This document shows positions 44,692 through 52,830 of a stretch of 59,750 nucleotides of DNA, in pieces. Source of the DNA: Flammeovirgaceae bacterium. Lineage in GTDB: Bacteria; Bacteroidota; Bacteroidia; Cytophagales; Cyclobacteriaceae. Each line of letters starts with the position of its first letter. Positions within the stretch are counted from its first letter, which is position 1. The DNA lies in contig JAJTGY010000022.1 of the NCBI GenBank assembly GCA_021298015.1, positions 1-59,750 of the forward strand, read 5' to 3'. Under the pieces are notes generated by a model that was given only the letters and a program-made list of their open reading frames with translations, did no database searches and was not told the origin of the DNA. Both the position numbers and the translations under genes were made by a program.

Positions 44692-45321
44692 CTACGGTGT
44701 CTTTTCTGGCTGCAGTTGGCCTCGTATCAATTTGTTGTATTCATCGCAGGTTAAGGTTCCGCGTTGATGACAGTAGCCACAGGTTTTATACGAGTTTTGG
44801 CCAAGGTACCCTTTACGGATGATTACGGTTGTACCCGCGCACACGGGACAAATGACCTTGCCTGTGGGGCCGCAATCGATGAAAAAATCGCGGCTGAAGA
44901 CTTCAATGGCATTTCGGGTTTGCTCCTTGCGGGCGCTTACCAGCGCAGTTTCCGATTTCTTCAAAAAGTCAGCAGCTTCGGCTGAAAACGACCCGGATGC
45001 GCCTTTCAGTTGTATGTATTTTGAGAGCCAGTCGATACTTTGTTTGTATTGCCCCATGTAATACGAGTTCTTACCGAAATAAAAGGCCAGTTCGGAGGGC
45101 ACGCTCTTAAATGAAGCGAGCATGTTGCGGAATTCCTTGTCAGCCAGTGCATAGTCGCCTCGCTCCATGATCCGGGCTGCTGAATCCAGCCAGAGTTGAT
45201 TGGTCCGTTGTTGCTCCAACGCCCGTTGCTCCTGTGCCTGACGCACTTTTTCGCGCTGATCATCCTGGGCATTTGTGTTTGCCCACCAGACCACCAACCC
45301 CACCGTTAAAATCCACTTCAT
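44692..45321 (-). CDS. Secreted protein with C-terminal zinc-ribbon-like Cys motifs
   Basis: A 209-residue protein with a signal peptide (MKWILTVGLVVWWANTNAQ). A helical TPR-like middle follows (AARIMERGDYALADKEFRNM; ELAFYFGKNSYYMGQYKQSI; WLSKYIQLKGASGSFSAEAA). The C-terminal Cys cluster is CGPTGKVICPVCAGTTVIIRK then CGYCHQRGTLTC. The CxxCxG/CxxCxxRG spacing recalls DnaJ-type zinc centres, which would be unusual in an exported protein. I do not know a named family. It starts five bases after the ACMSD-like gene stop. Confidence 0.65.
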   Translation of the reverse strand: MKWILTVGLVVWWANTNAQDDQREKVRQAQEQRALEQQRTNQLWLDSAARIMERGDYALADKEFRNMLASFKSVPSELAFYFGKNSYYMGQYKQSIDWLSKYIQLKGASGSFSAEAADFLKKSETALVSARKEQTRNAIEVFSRDFFIDCGPTGKVICPVCAGTTVIIRKGYLGQNSYKTCGYCHQRGTLTCDEYNKLIRGQLQPEKTP

Positions 45322-45326
45322 GCTTT

Positions 45327-46340
45327 TTAATTGTTCGTCAACTCCTCTTTCTTCATCCCCAGCCATTCGAGTGCGGCCCGGTGGAAGATGTCGGCTTTGG
45401 CTTCCTGGTCCAGATCCATGTCTTCAATAAACTTGCCAATCTCCAGGTCGCCAAGAGGAAACGGGTAATCGCTGCCCAACGTAATGCGATTTGTTCCCAT
45501 CATCTTCATCACATAGCGAAGTAGTTCGGGGTCGTGCGTTACGCTGTCGATCCAAAACTTTCCAAGGTATTGCCGCGGATCCACCGGGTTATCGATGGCC
45601 ACCAAATCCGGCCGGCACTCAAACCCGTGAACGATACGCCCCAGGGTAGGCAGAAAGGAACCGCCTGCGTGTGCAAAGTTGACCCGGAGTTTGGGTAGCC
45701 GCTCAAACACCCCTCCGAAAATCATCGAGCAGATGGCCCGGGAGGTTTCGGCCGGCATGCCGACCAGCCACGGTAGCCAGTACCGTTGCATGTATTTTTC
45801 ACCCATCATTTCCCAAGGGTGCACTAACACAGCCAGGTCCAGTTTTTCGCAGGCTTCAAAAATGGGGAAGAAACGATCTTCATTCAGATTCTCGTTGTTT
45901 ATATTCGACCCGATCTGAATCCCTTTGAGGCCGATTTTTTTGCATCGCTGAAGTTCCTTTACGGCCAACTCGGTGTCTTGCATGGGCAGCGTACCAAGGC
46001 CAACGTATTGTTTGGGGTATTTTTCTGCCAATTGGGCGATGTGGTCGTTGAGGTACCGTGCCACATCAAGGCCATTCAGCGGCTTGGCCCAGTACGCGAA
46101 CATCACCGGTATTGTGCATACAACCTGTACCTGCGTGTTGTACTGCTGATATTCATCAACCCGCAGTTCCGGGTTCCAACAGTTCTCTTTGATCTCGCGG
46201 AAGAATTGATTCCCCCGCATCATCTTGGCAAAGCCCTTTTTATGATGTTGGAGGTAAATGAAGTCACCGTAGCCGAACTTTTCGCTCCAATTGGGGAGCC
46301 TTTTCGGCAGTATGTGCGTGTGACTATCGATTTTCAGCAT
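45327..46340 (-). CDS. ACMSD-like amidohydrolase (decarboxylase family)
   Basis: A 337-residue TIM-barrel metalloenzyme of the amidohydrolase_2 group. It opens LKIDSHTHILPKRLPNWSEK (HxH zinc site), continues with VQVVCTIPVMFAYWAKPLNG, and has ligands in VLVHPWEMMGEKYMQRYWLP and NFAHAGGSFLPTLGRI. A late Asp lies in NRITLGSDYPFPLGDLEIGK. The wording is close to 2-amino-3-carboxymuconate-6-semialdehyde decarboxylase of the kynurenine pathway. None of the other pathway genes is in the window, so related decarboxylases remain possible. ATG 46340 is preferred over a TTG two codons earlier. Confidence 0.85.
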   Translation of the reverse strand: MLKIDSHTHILPKRLPNWSEKFGYGDFIYLQHHKKGFAKMMRGNQFFREIKENCWNPELRVDEYQQYNTQVQVVCTIPVMFAYWAKPLNGLDVARYLNDHIAQLAEKYPKQYVGLGTLPMQDTELAVKELQRCKKIGLKGIQIGSNINNENLNEDRFFPIFEACEKLDLAVLVHPWEMMGEKYMQRYWLPWLVGMPAETSRAICSMIFGGVFERLPKLRVNFAHAGGSFLPTLGRIVHGFECRPDLVAIDNPVDPRQYLGKFWIDSVTHDPELLRYVMKMMGTNRITLGSDYPFPLGDLEIGKFIEDMDLDQEAKADIFHRAALEWLGMKKEELTNN

Positions 46341-46419
46341 TTTCAAAACCCAAATTTACGAAAACGTTTGTGCTTGCCATTATTGCTGAACCGGCTGATA
46401 AAAGTCATGGAAAAGCGTG

Positions 46420-46439
46420 AGCACAATTGGGGTTGTGCT
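46420..46439. promoter_or_regulatory. 7-bp inverted repeat over the transporter promoter
   Basis: AGCACAA (46420-46426), six bases, TTGTGCT (46433-46439). It overlaps the probable -33 element (TTG at 46433-46435) of the SLC13 promoter, a position typical for a repressor site. The call rests on symmetry alone. Confidence 0.4.
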
Positions 46440-46460
46440 GCGGTTGGGTGTTTACCTTTG
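46433..46460 (+). promoter_or_regulatory. Promoter of the SLC13/two-component module
   Basis: TTG (46433-46435), a 17-base spacer and TACCTTTG (46453-46460) match the Bacteroidota -33/-7 pattern. Transcription would start near 46467, about 18 bases before the ATG at 46485. Confidence 0.6.
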
Positions 46461-46484
46461 CCGTAAAGTTATTTCCGAAGTGCA

Positions 46485-47909
46485 ATGAGAAAGCCAGACA
46501 GCAAATCAGTTCGGCTCGTATTGGCGTTAATGATCCCGATACTGGTTCTGTCTCTCCCGTTATCCATCTTTCCTGATGCGTTCACCGTGGTTCAACAACG
46601 GGTGGTGGCGCTTTTTTTGTTTGCCGCGCTGTTTTGGATTTTGGAGCCCGTTCCGATCTATGCCACCTCTATGCTCATTATTGTACTGGAGTTACTTTTG
46701 ATTTCGGATAGCAGCCTGATGTGGCTGAGAAGCGAAGCGATCAATTACGGACGTGAAATCAGCCACCGAGAGATCATGGCTACATTGGCTTCCCCGGTGA
46801 TCATGCTGTTTTTAGGCGGCTTCTTTCTGGCGGTTGCCGCTACCAAATACCGACTTGATACCAGCATTGCCGGGGTATTGCTTCCGCGTTTTGGGAGAAA
46901 CCCCAAAATAGTGTTGTTGGGGCTGATGAGCATGACGGCCTTCTTCTCGATGTTTATGAGCAATACGGCAACCACAGCCATGATGTTGTCAATTTTGGTT
47001 CCGGTGTTAGGAGCCTTCGCCAAGGAGGACAAGGCTCGCGTTGCCTATGTGATCGGAATTCCGGTAGCGGCCAACATTGGTGGCATGGGCACACCGATTG
47101 GCACCCCGCCAAACGCCATTGCGCTGAAATTCATGGTCGATCTGCCGATTGCCTTTGGTAAGTGGATGGCGTTTGGCATCCCGCTGGTTTTAGTTTTGCT
47201 CCTGATCGCTTGGTTCTCCATTACACAATTGTGGACCATTCAAGCCAAGTCGGTTGAGTTGTCAATGCCCAGTTCAGTTTCCAAATCGCCCAAAGCGCTG
47301 ATTGTCTACATCACGTTCGTGTTAACCATCCTGTTGTGGATTACCGATTTTCTTCATGGCATGAATTCTTATGTAGTGGCATTGTTACCGGTGGGTATCT
47401 TTCTGGCCACCGGGGTATTGAATAAGGAAGACTTGAAGTTGATCAGTTGGGATGTGCTTTGGCTGGTTTCGGGAGGCATTGCCCTGGGGCTTGCCCTGGA
47501 GCAAAGCGGTCTTGCCGTGACGATCATAGACCAGATTCCCTTTGAGGATTTTCCGGCCAGCGTGGTGTTGGTGTGTGCCTGTCTTGTGGGGCTTTTGATG
47601 GCAAACTTCATGTCAAACACGGCAACCGCCAATCTGGTGCTTCCTTTGGTTGCCGCTCTCGGTACTTCTGTTTCGGGCCTAGGAGAAGTGGGGGGCAGTG
47701 CCCATATTATCCTCGCCACTTCACTGTCTATCTCTTTGGCCATGTCCTTGCCGATAAGCACGCCTCCGAATGCGCTGGCGCACGCCACGGGCGTAATTCA
47801 GACACGCGATTTGATTAAAATCGGTTTGCTCATGGGATTCATCGGATTGTTGCTGATTCTGATGCTAAATTGGATTCTGGTGTCAACGCAATTTTTACAA
47901 CATTCATGA
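46485..47909 (+). CDS. SLC13/DASS-family sodium:anion symporter
   Basis: A 474-residue transporter with about 11 hydrophobic helices. The two SNT substrate/sodium motifs are MSNTATTAMMLSILVPVL and FMSNTATANLVLPLVAAL. The partner loops are GIPVAANIGGMGTPIGTPPN and LSISLAMSLPISTPPNALAH. Family members import di- or tricarboxylates or sulfate with Na+; the substrate here is undefined. Its stop overlaps the start of a sensor kinase gene (ATGA at 47906-47909), which suggests transport and sensing are linked. Confidence 0.92.
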   Translation: MRKPDSKSVRLVLALMIPILVLSLPLSIFPDAFTVVQQRVVALFLFAALFWILEPVPIYATSMLIIVLELLLISDSSLMWLRSEAINYGREISHREIMATLASPVIMLFLGGFFLAVAATKYRLDTSIAGVLLPRFGRNPKIVLLGLMSMTAFFSMFMSNTATTAMMLSILVPVLGAFAKEDKARVAYVIGIPVAANIGGMGTPIGTPPNAIALKFMVDLPIAFGKWMAFGIPLVLVLLLIAWFSITQLWTIQAKSVELSMPSSVSKSPKALIVYITFVLTILLWITDFLHGMNSYVVALLPVGIFLATGVLNKEDLKLISWDVLWLVSGGIALGLALEQSGLAVTIIDQIPFEDFPASVVLVCACLVGLLMANFMSNTATANLVLPLVAALGTSVSGLGEVGGSAHIILATSLSISLAMSLPISTPPNALAHATGVIQTRDLIKIGLLMGFIGLLLILMLNWILVSTQFLQHS

Positions 47910-49243
47910 AATCAAGACTCGTAGTGCCCGAGGATCTCGAAGAAGTAAGGAGGAAATACTTCGCTGATCCGGCACGTTTCCAGAGCGTGAAGGAGGGAGA
48001 AATGCTGCTCACCGAGGGTGAGTATAACGACCGCCTCTACTTGATTCTGGAAGGCGCTTTCACCGGATATTTGCGCGATGAGCAAGGAAACAACTTCGAA
48101 GTCTTCCGCAGCCGTGAAAACATGTTTGTAGGTGTTTACAGCTTTTTCAGCAATCAGCACCTCAGTTATATGTCAATTGTAGCGGATCAGGATAGCCGGG
48201 TGGCCTACCTTGACCGCGATGAGCTGCCGACTTCGCCCGATCAGTTTGCCTTAGATTTTCTTCCGGTACTTATCAGCGAAATTTACTCGCGCCAGTTGCT
48301 TACCCAGCAGCTCAATGCCGAGCGGCATCGGGCTATGAAGAAACTAGCAGAGGCTGAGAAAATGGCCACACTCGGCCAATTAGCAGCGGGCCTGGCGCAC
48401 GAGCTTAACAACGCGGTTGGCATCCTGGAAAGCAATACTCAACGGCTTACCGAGACCATGGATTCGTACCTCCAGGATCGAAAGTGGCAGCCGATTTTCC
48501 GGAAGACACTGGAACAGGGTTGGGAGTCGGATACCCGCGCCATTCGGGCCAGGCGCGACCACCTCGAAGGTAAGTTTGATCTTCCGTTGAAAGCGGCCAA
48601 GCAATTGGCACGAATTAATCTGGATGATGCGGAAGTGCAGGAATTGCTGAGGTTGAGCGATAGCGAGTTGGAAGCGATGGAAACGATTACTAATGTGGCT
48701 ATTGTGCTACGCGATATGAAAATTGCCGCCCGACATGCGGCCCACGTGGTGCGCTCGGTTCGCGACCTGGGGTCAACACCTGCCGCTGAGCCGGTAGCAA
48801 TTACGCTACGGCAAACGATTGACGAGGCGCTTACGCTGGTCAAAAAGGTAACCCAGGGAATTTCGGTGACGGTGGACGGAACAACGGATGCGCCCTTAAC
48901 GGCACATGCCGGAGATTTTGTTCAGGTTTGGATTAACCTGATCAAGAACGCATGTGAAGCGATTAACCTCGCCAAGCCAACCAGGCCCACAGTCCATATT
49001 TACATTAGCGAAACACCTCATCACTATCTTGTCGCGGTCACCGACAACGGCACCGGAATCAGCGATGACGTGATGAAAAAGATTTTTGAACCGAGTTTCA
49101 CCACGAAAGTCACCGGCCTTTCTTTTGGTTTGGGTTTGGGGTTGTCTATTGTGAAACGAATTGTTGACCGGTACCGAGGTACTGTACTAGTCTCCAGCAA
49201 ACCGGGTGAAGCCACTTTTACTGTTCGATTGCCAAAACCATGA
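47906..49243 (+). CDS. Sensor histidine kinase with N-terminal cyclic-nucleotide-binding-like domain
   Basis: A 445-residue soluble kinase. The N-terminal cNMP/Crp-like domain (residues 25-110) includes VKEGEMLLTEGEYNDRLYLI and SYMSIVADQDSRVAYLDRDE. A helix leads to the H-box, MATLGQLAAGLAHELNNAVG, with phospho-acceptor His165. The ATPase domain has the N-box VWINLIKNACEAINLAK (Asn344/348), G1 VTDNGTGISDD, F-box IFEPSFTTK and G2 SFGLGLGLSIVKR. His to N-box spans about 180 residues against roughly 110 usually, so a helical insertion (190-265) is present. No membrane segment. It overlaps the transporter gene and precedes a response regulator by three bases. Confidence 0.92.
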   Translation: MKSRLVVPEDLEEVRRKYFADPARFQSVKEGEMLLTEGEYNDRLYLILEGAFTGYLRDEQGNNFEVFRSRENMFVGVYSFFSNQHLSYMSIVADQDSRVAYLDRDELPTSPDQFALDFLPVLISEIYSRQLLTQQLNAERHRAMKKLAEAEKMATLGQLAAGLAHELNNAVGILESNTQRLTETMDSYLQDRKWQPIFRKTLEQGWESDTRAIRARRDHLEGKFDLPLKAAKQLARINLDDAEVQELLRLSDSELEAMETITNVAIVLRDMKIAARHAAHVVRSVRDLGSTPAAEPVAITLRQTIDEALTLVKKVTQGISVTVDGTTDAPLTAHAGDFVQVWINLIKNACEAINLAKPTRPTVHIYISETPHHYLVAVTDNGTGISDDVMKKIFEPSFTTKVTGLSFGLGLGLSIVKRIVDRYRGTVLVSSKPGEATFTVRLPKP

Positions 49244-49246
49244 TCA

Positions 49247-49729
49247 ATGGAAAAACTGTTTGTTATTTTGGTCGAAGATCAACCCGAAGTACTGCGCGCG
49301 ATTGCCAGCGACCTCCGGGAGTTTGAGGATGACTTCATTATTGAGGAGTGTCAGTCGGCTGCCGAGGCGTGGGACGTTATGAAGCGAGCCGAAGAGCGGG
49401 GTGGTTATGTGGTACTGATTGTTTCGGATCATGTCATGCCGAACCAAACGGGGGTTGAGTTTTTAACCCGTGTGCATCTCGATGGCCGTTTCAGACACAC
49501 GCGGAAGATATTGCTCACGGGTCTTGCCACCCATCAGGATACCATCCGCGCGATAAATCAGGCCGCGATCGATCAATACATAGAGAAGCCCTGGAAGCGG
49601 GATGACCTGGTTGCCAAGGCCAGGCGTTTAATAACGGAGTACATTTTGGAGAACGGTTTCGACTATCAATCCTACCAAGGCGTGCTCGATTCAGCCGTCC
49701 TGTTGCAACGCATGCGAAATAATCCATGA
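49247..49729 (+). CDS. Single-domain response regulator
   Basis: A 160-residue receiver protein: acidic pocket VILVEDQPEV (Glu10/Asp11), phospho-acceptor Asp61 in IVSDHVMPNQTGVEFL, signalling residue in ILLTGLATHQD, and Lys114 in YIEKPWKRDDL. There is no DNA-binding or enzymatic output domain; a helical tail (VAKARRLITEYILENGFDYQ) follows. It is surely the partner of the kinase encoded three bases upstream. It probably acts through protein contact. Its stop overlaps the next gene (ATGA). Confidence 0.93.
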   Translation: MEKLFVILVEDQPEVLRAIASDLREFEDDFIIEECQSAAEAWDVMKRAEERGGYVVLIVSDHVMPNQTGVEFLTRVHLDGRFRHTRKILLTGLATHQDTIRAINQAAIDQYIEKPWKRDDLVAKARRLITEYILENGFDYQSYQGVLDSAVLLQRMRNNP

Positions 49730-50469
49730 CTTTTTTTCGGTTTTCACTAGTTGCTATTTTCGTTCAATTTTTTGTGCAGATTCAGGCACAAAAGTTGGTT
49801 CAGGATCAAAACCAGTTTTGGTTGGGGTACATGACTTCTACGCGCTTGTCACCGTGCTACTCGTGGTGGAATGACACTCATTTAGTGCCCCATGGTTTTT
49901 TTGTTCTGCGCACGGGGCTCACCCGAAATTTTCAGCCTGCATCGATTACAGCCGGGTATGCTTATTTGCTCCTGCCGCTATCGGCCGAGAATCAATCGCT
50001 GAAGCGAAAGGAGCACAGGCCTTGGGCGCAGATTCAAGCCACATTTCCCCTGCCCAATGGATTCTCGGTGAGTAACCGCATCCGGTATGACGCCCGGTTC
50101 CGCCAGACCGTCAGTAACGGTGAATTATCGGATGGCTATAGCTTTGTGAACCGCCTTCGCCTCCTCATCAGCGTCCGTAAATCAATCAACGTCCCAGATC
50201 AGGCGGCCTGGAAGCCTTTTGTCAGCCTGAATGAGGAACTGCTGGTGAACTTTGGAAAGGAGGTAACATTTAACAGCTTTGATCAGAATCGTATCTCGCT
50301 GATGGTCGGGGCCAGCCGGGCAAACGTGCAGTTACAAATCGGATACATGAGTCGTTTCGTGCAAACGGGATATCAACTGTTTGTAAACAATCATACTCTG
50401 GTTATGTGGGTTACCCACCGAATTGGCGATTCGAGTAAACCGAGACACGAGGAAAACGTAACCGAATAA
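49726..50469 (+). CDS. DUF2490 outer-membrane protein
   Basis: A 247-residue exported barrel: signal peptide (FRFSLVAIFVQFFVQIQAQ). The DUF2490 pattern follows: QFWLGYMTSTRL, HRPWAQIQATFPLPN, SNRIRYDARFRQTVS, FVNRLRLLISVRKS, FVSLNEELLVNFG and FDQNRISLMVGASRAN. Proteins of this family are predicted outer-membrane barrels of unknown role. It is translationally coupled to the response regulator gene, so a transporter, a sensor pair and a barrel form one unit. It ends one base before the convergent GH97 gene. Confidence 0.78.
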   Translation: MTFFRFSLVAIFVQFFVQIQAQKLVQDQNQFWLGYMTSTRLSPCYSWWNDTHLVPHGFFVLRTGLTRNFQPASITAGYAYLLLPLSAENQSLKRKEHRPWAQIQATFPLPNGFSVSNRIRYDARFRQTVSNGELSDGYSFVNRLRLLISVRKSINVPDQAAWKPFVSLNEELLVNFGKEVTFNSFDQNRISLMVGASRANVQLQIGYMSRFVQTGYQLFVNNHTLVMWVTHRIGDSSKPRHEENVTE

Positions 50470-52617
50470 TTAAATCCGTTCGCGATACCGTTTCACCCGT
50501 TTTTTCTCCTCTTCGGTGGCTGGTTTTATCTTCAGGGCGGCACCACCCCCGGCCGCCAGCGTCACTTTTATGATGCTCTTGTTGGTGACGATAAACTGCT
50601 GGATCGCATAGTTCATCGGATTGTCTTTCCAGTGGGCGTTCAGGGCATCGGCATACAGCGTCACCAGGTAATCTTTTCGGGGATCGAGAAAATCAAAGTT
50701 GATGGGCACAGCGCGTTTTTCTTCGTCCGTAATAGCCCCCACGTACCAGGTGTTTTCTCCTTTTCCCTTACGCGCGGTAATGATGTAATCGCCCGGCTCG
50801 GCAGCCAACACCCGGGAAACGTCCCAGTCAACCGGAACATCTTTGATGAATTGAAAGGCATCGGGCCGCGATTCATAGTTTTCCGGTAAATCGGCTACCA
50901 TCTGCAAAGGGCTATAGATCGTTACATAGAGTGCCAGTTGTTTGGCCAGGGTAGTGTGAACCTGGAAGGCCGTGCCCGGCTTGTACGCACTCATTTTGAT
51001 TTCAAAGATGCCGGGGGTGTAGTCCATCGGGCCACCGAGTAATCGCGTGAATGGAAGAATGGTTTCGTGCTCAGGCGGATTGCCCACACTCCACGCGTTA
51101 AACTCATTGCCGCGTGCCGCTTCCGAGGCCATCCAATTGGGGTAGGTGCGATGTAAACCTGTAGGCCGGACCGGCTCGTGGGCATCTAACATTATTTTTT
51201 GGTCGGCCAATGCCTGCGCCACCCGGTTATAGTGGTTGACCATCCATTGACCATCGTGGTGTTCGCCACGGGGTATGATGCGGCCGACATAACCTGTTTT
51301 TACGGTTTCGTAACCATTTTCCTTCATGAACCGGTAGGCATCCTGCATTCTGCGCTCGTAGTTGGTAACCGATCCGGAAGTCTCGTGGTGCATGATCAAC
51401 TTTACATCTTTTGAAGCGGCATATCGCTTCAACTCGGCTACATCAAAGTCAGGGTAGGGCGTAACAAAGTCAAACACATCTTCTTTCCATTTGCCAAACC
51501 AATCTTCCCAGCCGGTGTTCCAGCCTTCGATTAAAACGCCATCAAAACCATGGCGGGCGGCAAAGTCGATGTAGCGCTTGGTGTTGGCTGTGGTGGCGCC
51601 ATGCTTACCGGTCGGTTTCAGGTTGGAAAGAATCTCGGGGCTGTACATGTCTTGCGTGCCGGCATAATCCCACGTGGCGGTGCCAATGTGCATTTCCCAC
51701 CAAACGCCAACAAATTTTTGCGGTTTGATCCAATCTGTGTCGGTGATTTTCGATGGTTCGTTTAAGTTGAGAATAGTCTTCGAGTTCAGAATATCAACAG
51801 CCTTGTTACTGACCAAAATCGTGCGCCAAGGTGTTTTAAACGGTGTGCGCACATAGGCTTTGTTTCCCACGGCATCCGGAACCAAATGGCTGGTGAGCGT
51901 AAAGTTCTGTTGATCGACTTGAAGTTGCATGGCGGAATAGTCGACCAGGGCGGCTTCATGAATGTTGATGTACAAGCCATCGCCCGAATGCATCATCAGT
52001 GGCGTTTGCACATAATTTTTTCCGATGGGTGAACGTGTACCAATCTCGGTGTGGCGGTTTGACACGGTGAGGGCATCGACTTCTGAAAGCAGCGTAGTTG
52101 AGTACGGATATTCGTTGGTGTCATAGTCACCGGGAATCCAAAAGGCTTTGTGGTTGCCGTTCAGGCGGAATTCCGTGTGCTCATCAGTTACAATGAAGTA
52201 GGTCAGGTTCGGCTGCGCGGGAATCTCGTAGCGAAATCCCAATCCGTCATTAAAAAACCGGAAGCGCAGGATCAGGCTTACGTTGGAAACGTGGCGGAGA
52301 TGCACGGCCAGTTCGCGGTGTTGGTCTTTTATTTCCCGAACCTCTCCGTACACGGGTTTCCATACGGTTGATGAGGTTGATGTATCGCTTTTTTCGATTT
52401 TGAAATCGCGAGTCAGCGGGGGTAAGTTCTGAATGGATAGCCCCAGTTTACCCGGCTTGGCTACCGGCTTGCCATCGATGGTCAATTGGTAGGTAGGCTC
52501 GCCCGCTGGGGTCAATTGAAACGTAACAGTAAGCCGGCCGTTTGGCGATTGAATCGATTGAGCGAATGTACCGGTCGCCATACACGATAGTGCTATTACA
52601 AACAGAAGCGGTTTCAT
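50470..52617 (-). CDS. Glycoside hydrolase family 97 (alpha-glucosidase, SusB-like)
   Basis: A 715-residue exported GH97 enzyme, acting on alpha-glucosides in the periplasm. Signal peptide KPLLFVIALSCMATGTFAQS, an N-terminal beta-sandwich (SPNGRLTVTFQLTPAGEPTY; LRFRFFNDGLGFRYEIP) with the calcium-region GDYDTNEYPYSTT. The barrel has FAARHGFDGVLIEGWNTGWE, VKLIMHHETSGSVTNYERRM, and LDAHEPVRPTGLHRTYPNWM. A C-terminal beta domain follows (WYVGAITDEEKRAVPINFDF). No susC/susD genes are adjacent. Inverting versus retaining mechanism cannot be settled without alignment. Confidence 0.93.
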   Translation of the reverse strand: MKPLLFVIALSCMATGTFAQSIQSPNGRLTVTFQLTPAGEPTYQLTIDGKPVAKPGKLGLSIQNLPPLTRDFKIEKSDTSTSSTVWKPVYGEVREIKDQHRELAVHLRHVSNVSLILRFRFFNDGLGFRYEIPAQPNLTYFIVTDEHTEFRLNGNHKAFWIPGDYDTNEYPYSTTLLSEVDALTVSNRHTEIGTRSPIGKNYVQTPLMMHSGDGLYINIHEAALVDYSAMQLQVDQQNFTLTSHLVPDAVGNKAYVRTPFKTPWRTILVSNKAVDILNSKTILNLNEPSKITDTDWIKPQKFVGVWWEMHIGTATWDYAGTQDMYSPEILSNLKPTGKHGATTANTKRYIDFAARHGFDGVLIEGWNTGWEDWFGKWKEDVFDFVTPYPDFDVAELKRYAASKDVKLIMHHETSGSVTNYERRMQDAYRFMKENGYETVKTGYVGRIIPRGEHHDGQWMVNHYNRVAQALADQKIMLDAHEPVRPTGLHRTYPNWMASEAARGNEFNAWSVGNPPEHETILPFTRLLGGPMDYTPGIFEIKMSAYKPGTAFQVHTTLAKQLALYVTIYSPLQMVADLPENYESRPDAFQFIKDVPVDWDVSRVLAAEPGDYIITARKGKGENTWYVGAITDEEKRAVPINFDFLDPRKDYLVTLYADALNAHWKDNPMNYAIQQFIVTNKSIIKVTLAAGGGAALKIKPATEEEKKRVKRYRERI

Positions 52618-52830
52618 AGATTATACTTTGCGCACGAAACTACCGGTAAGCCTGCGGCAAAAACAATGAGATTGGTCAGTCACGTGGCCTTCATCAACGT
52701 AAACCCGCCCGATTGTTTATCGATAAAACCAATTGACTGCAAAATTCAAACCCGTAAATTGAACAAACACATTTTGAGGCTGTTTTTTGGGTGCCCGCAT
52801 GCAACTTGCGGCCCTATTTTTTGATTCCAA

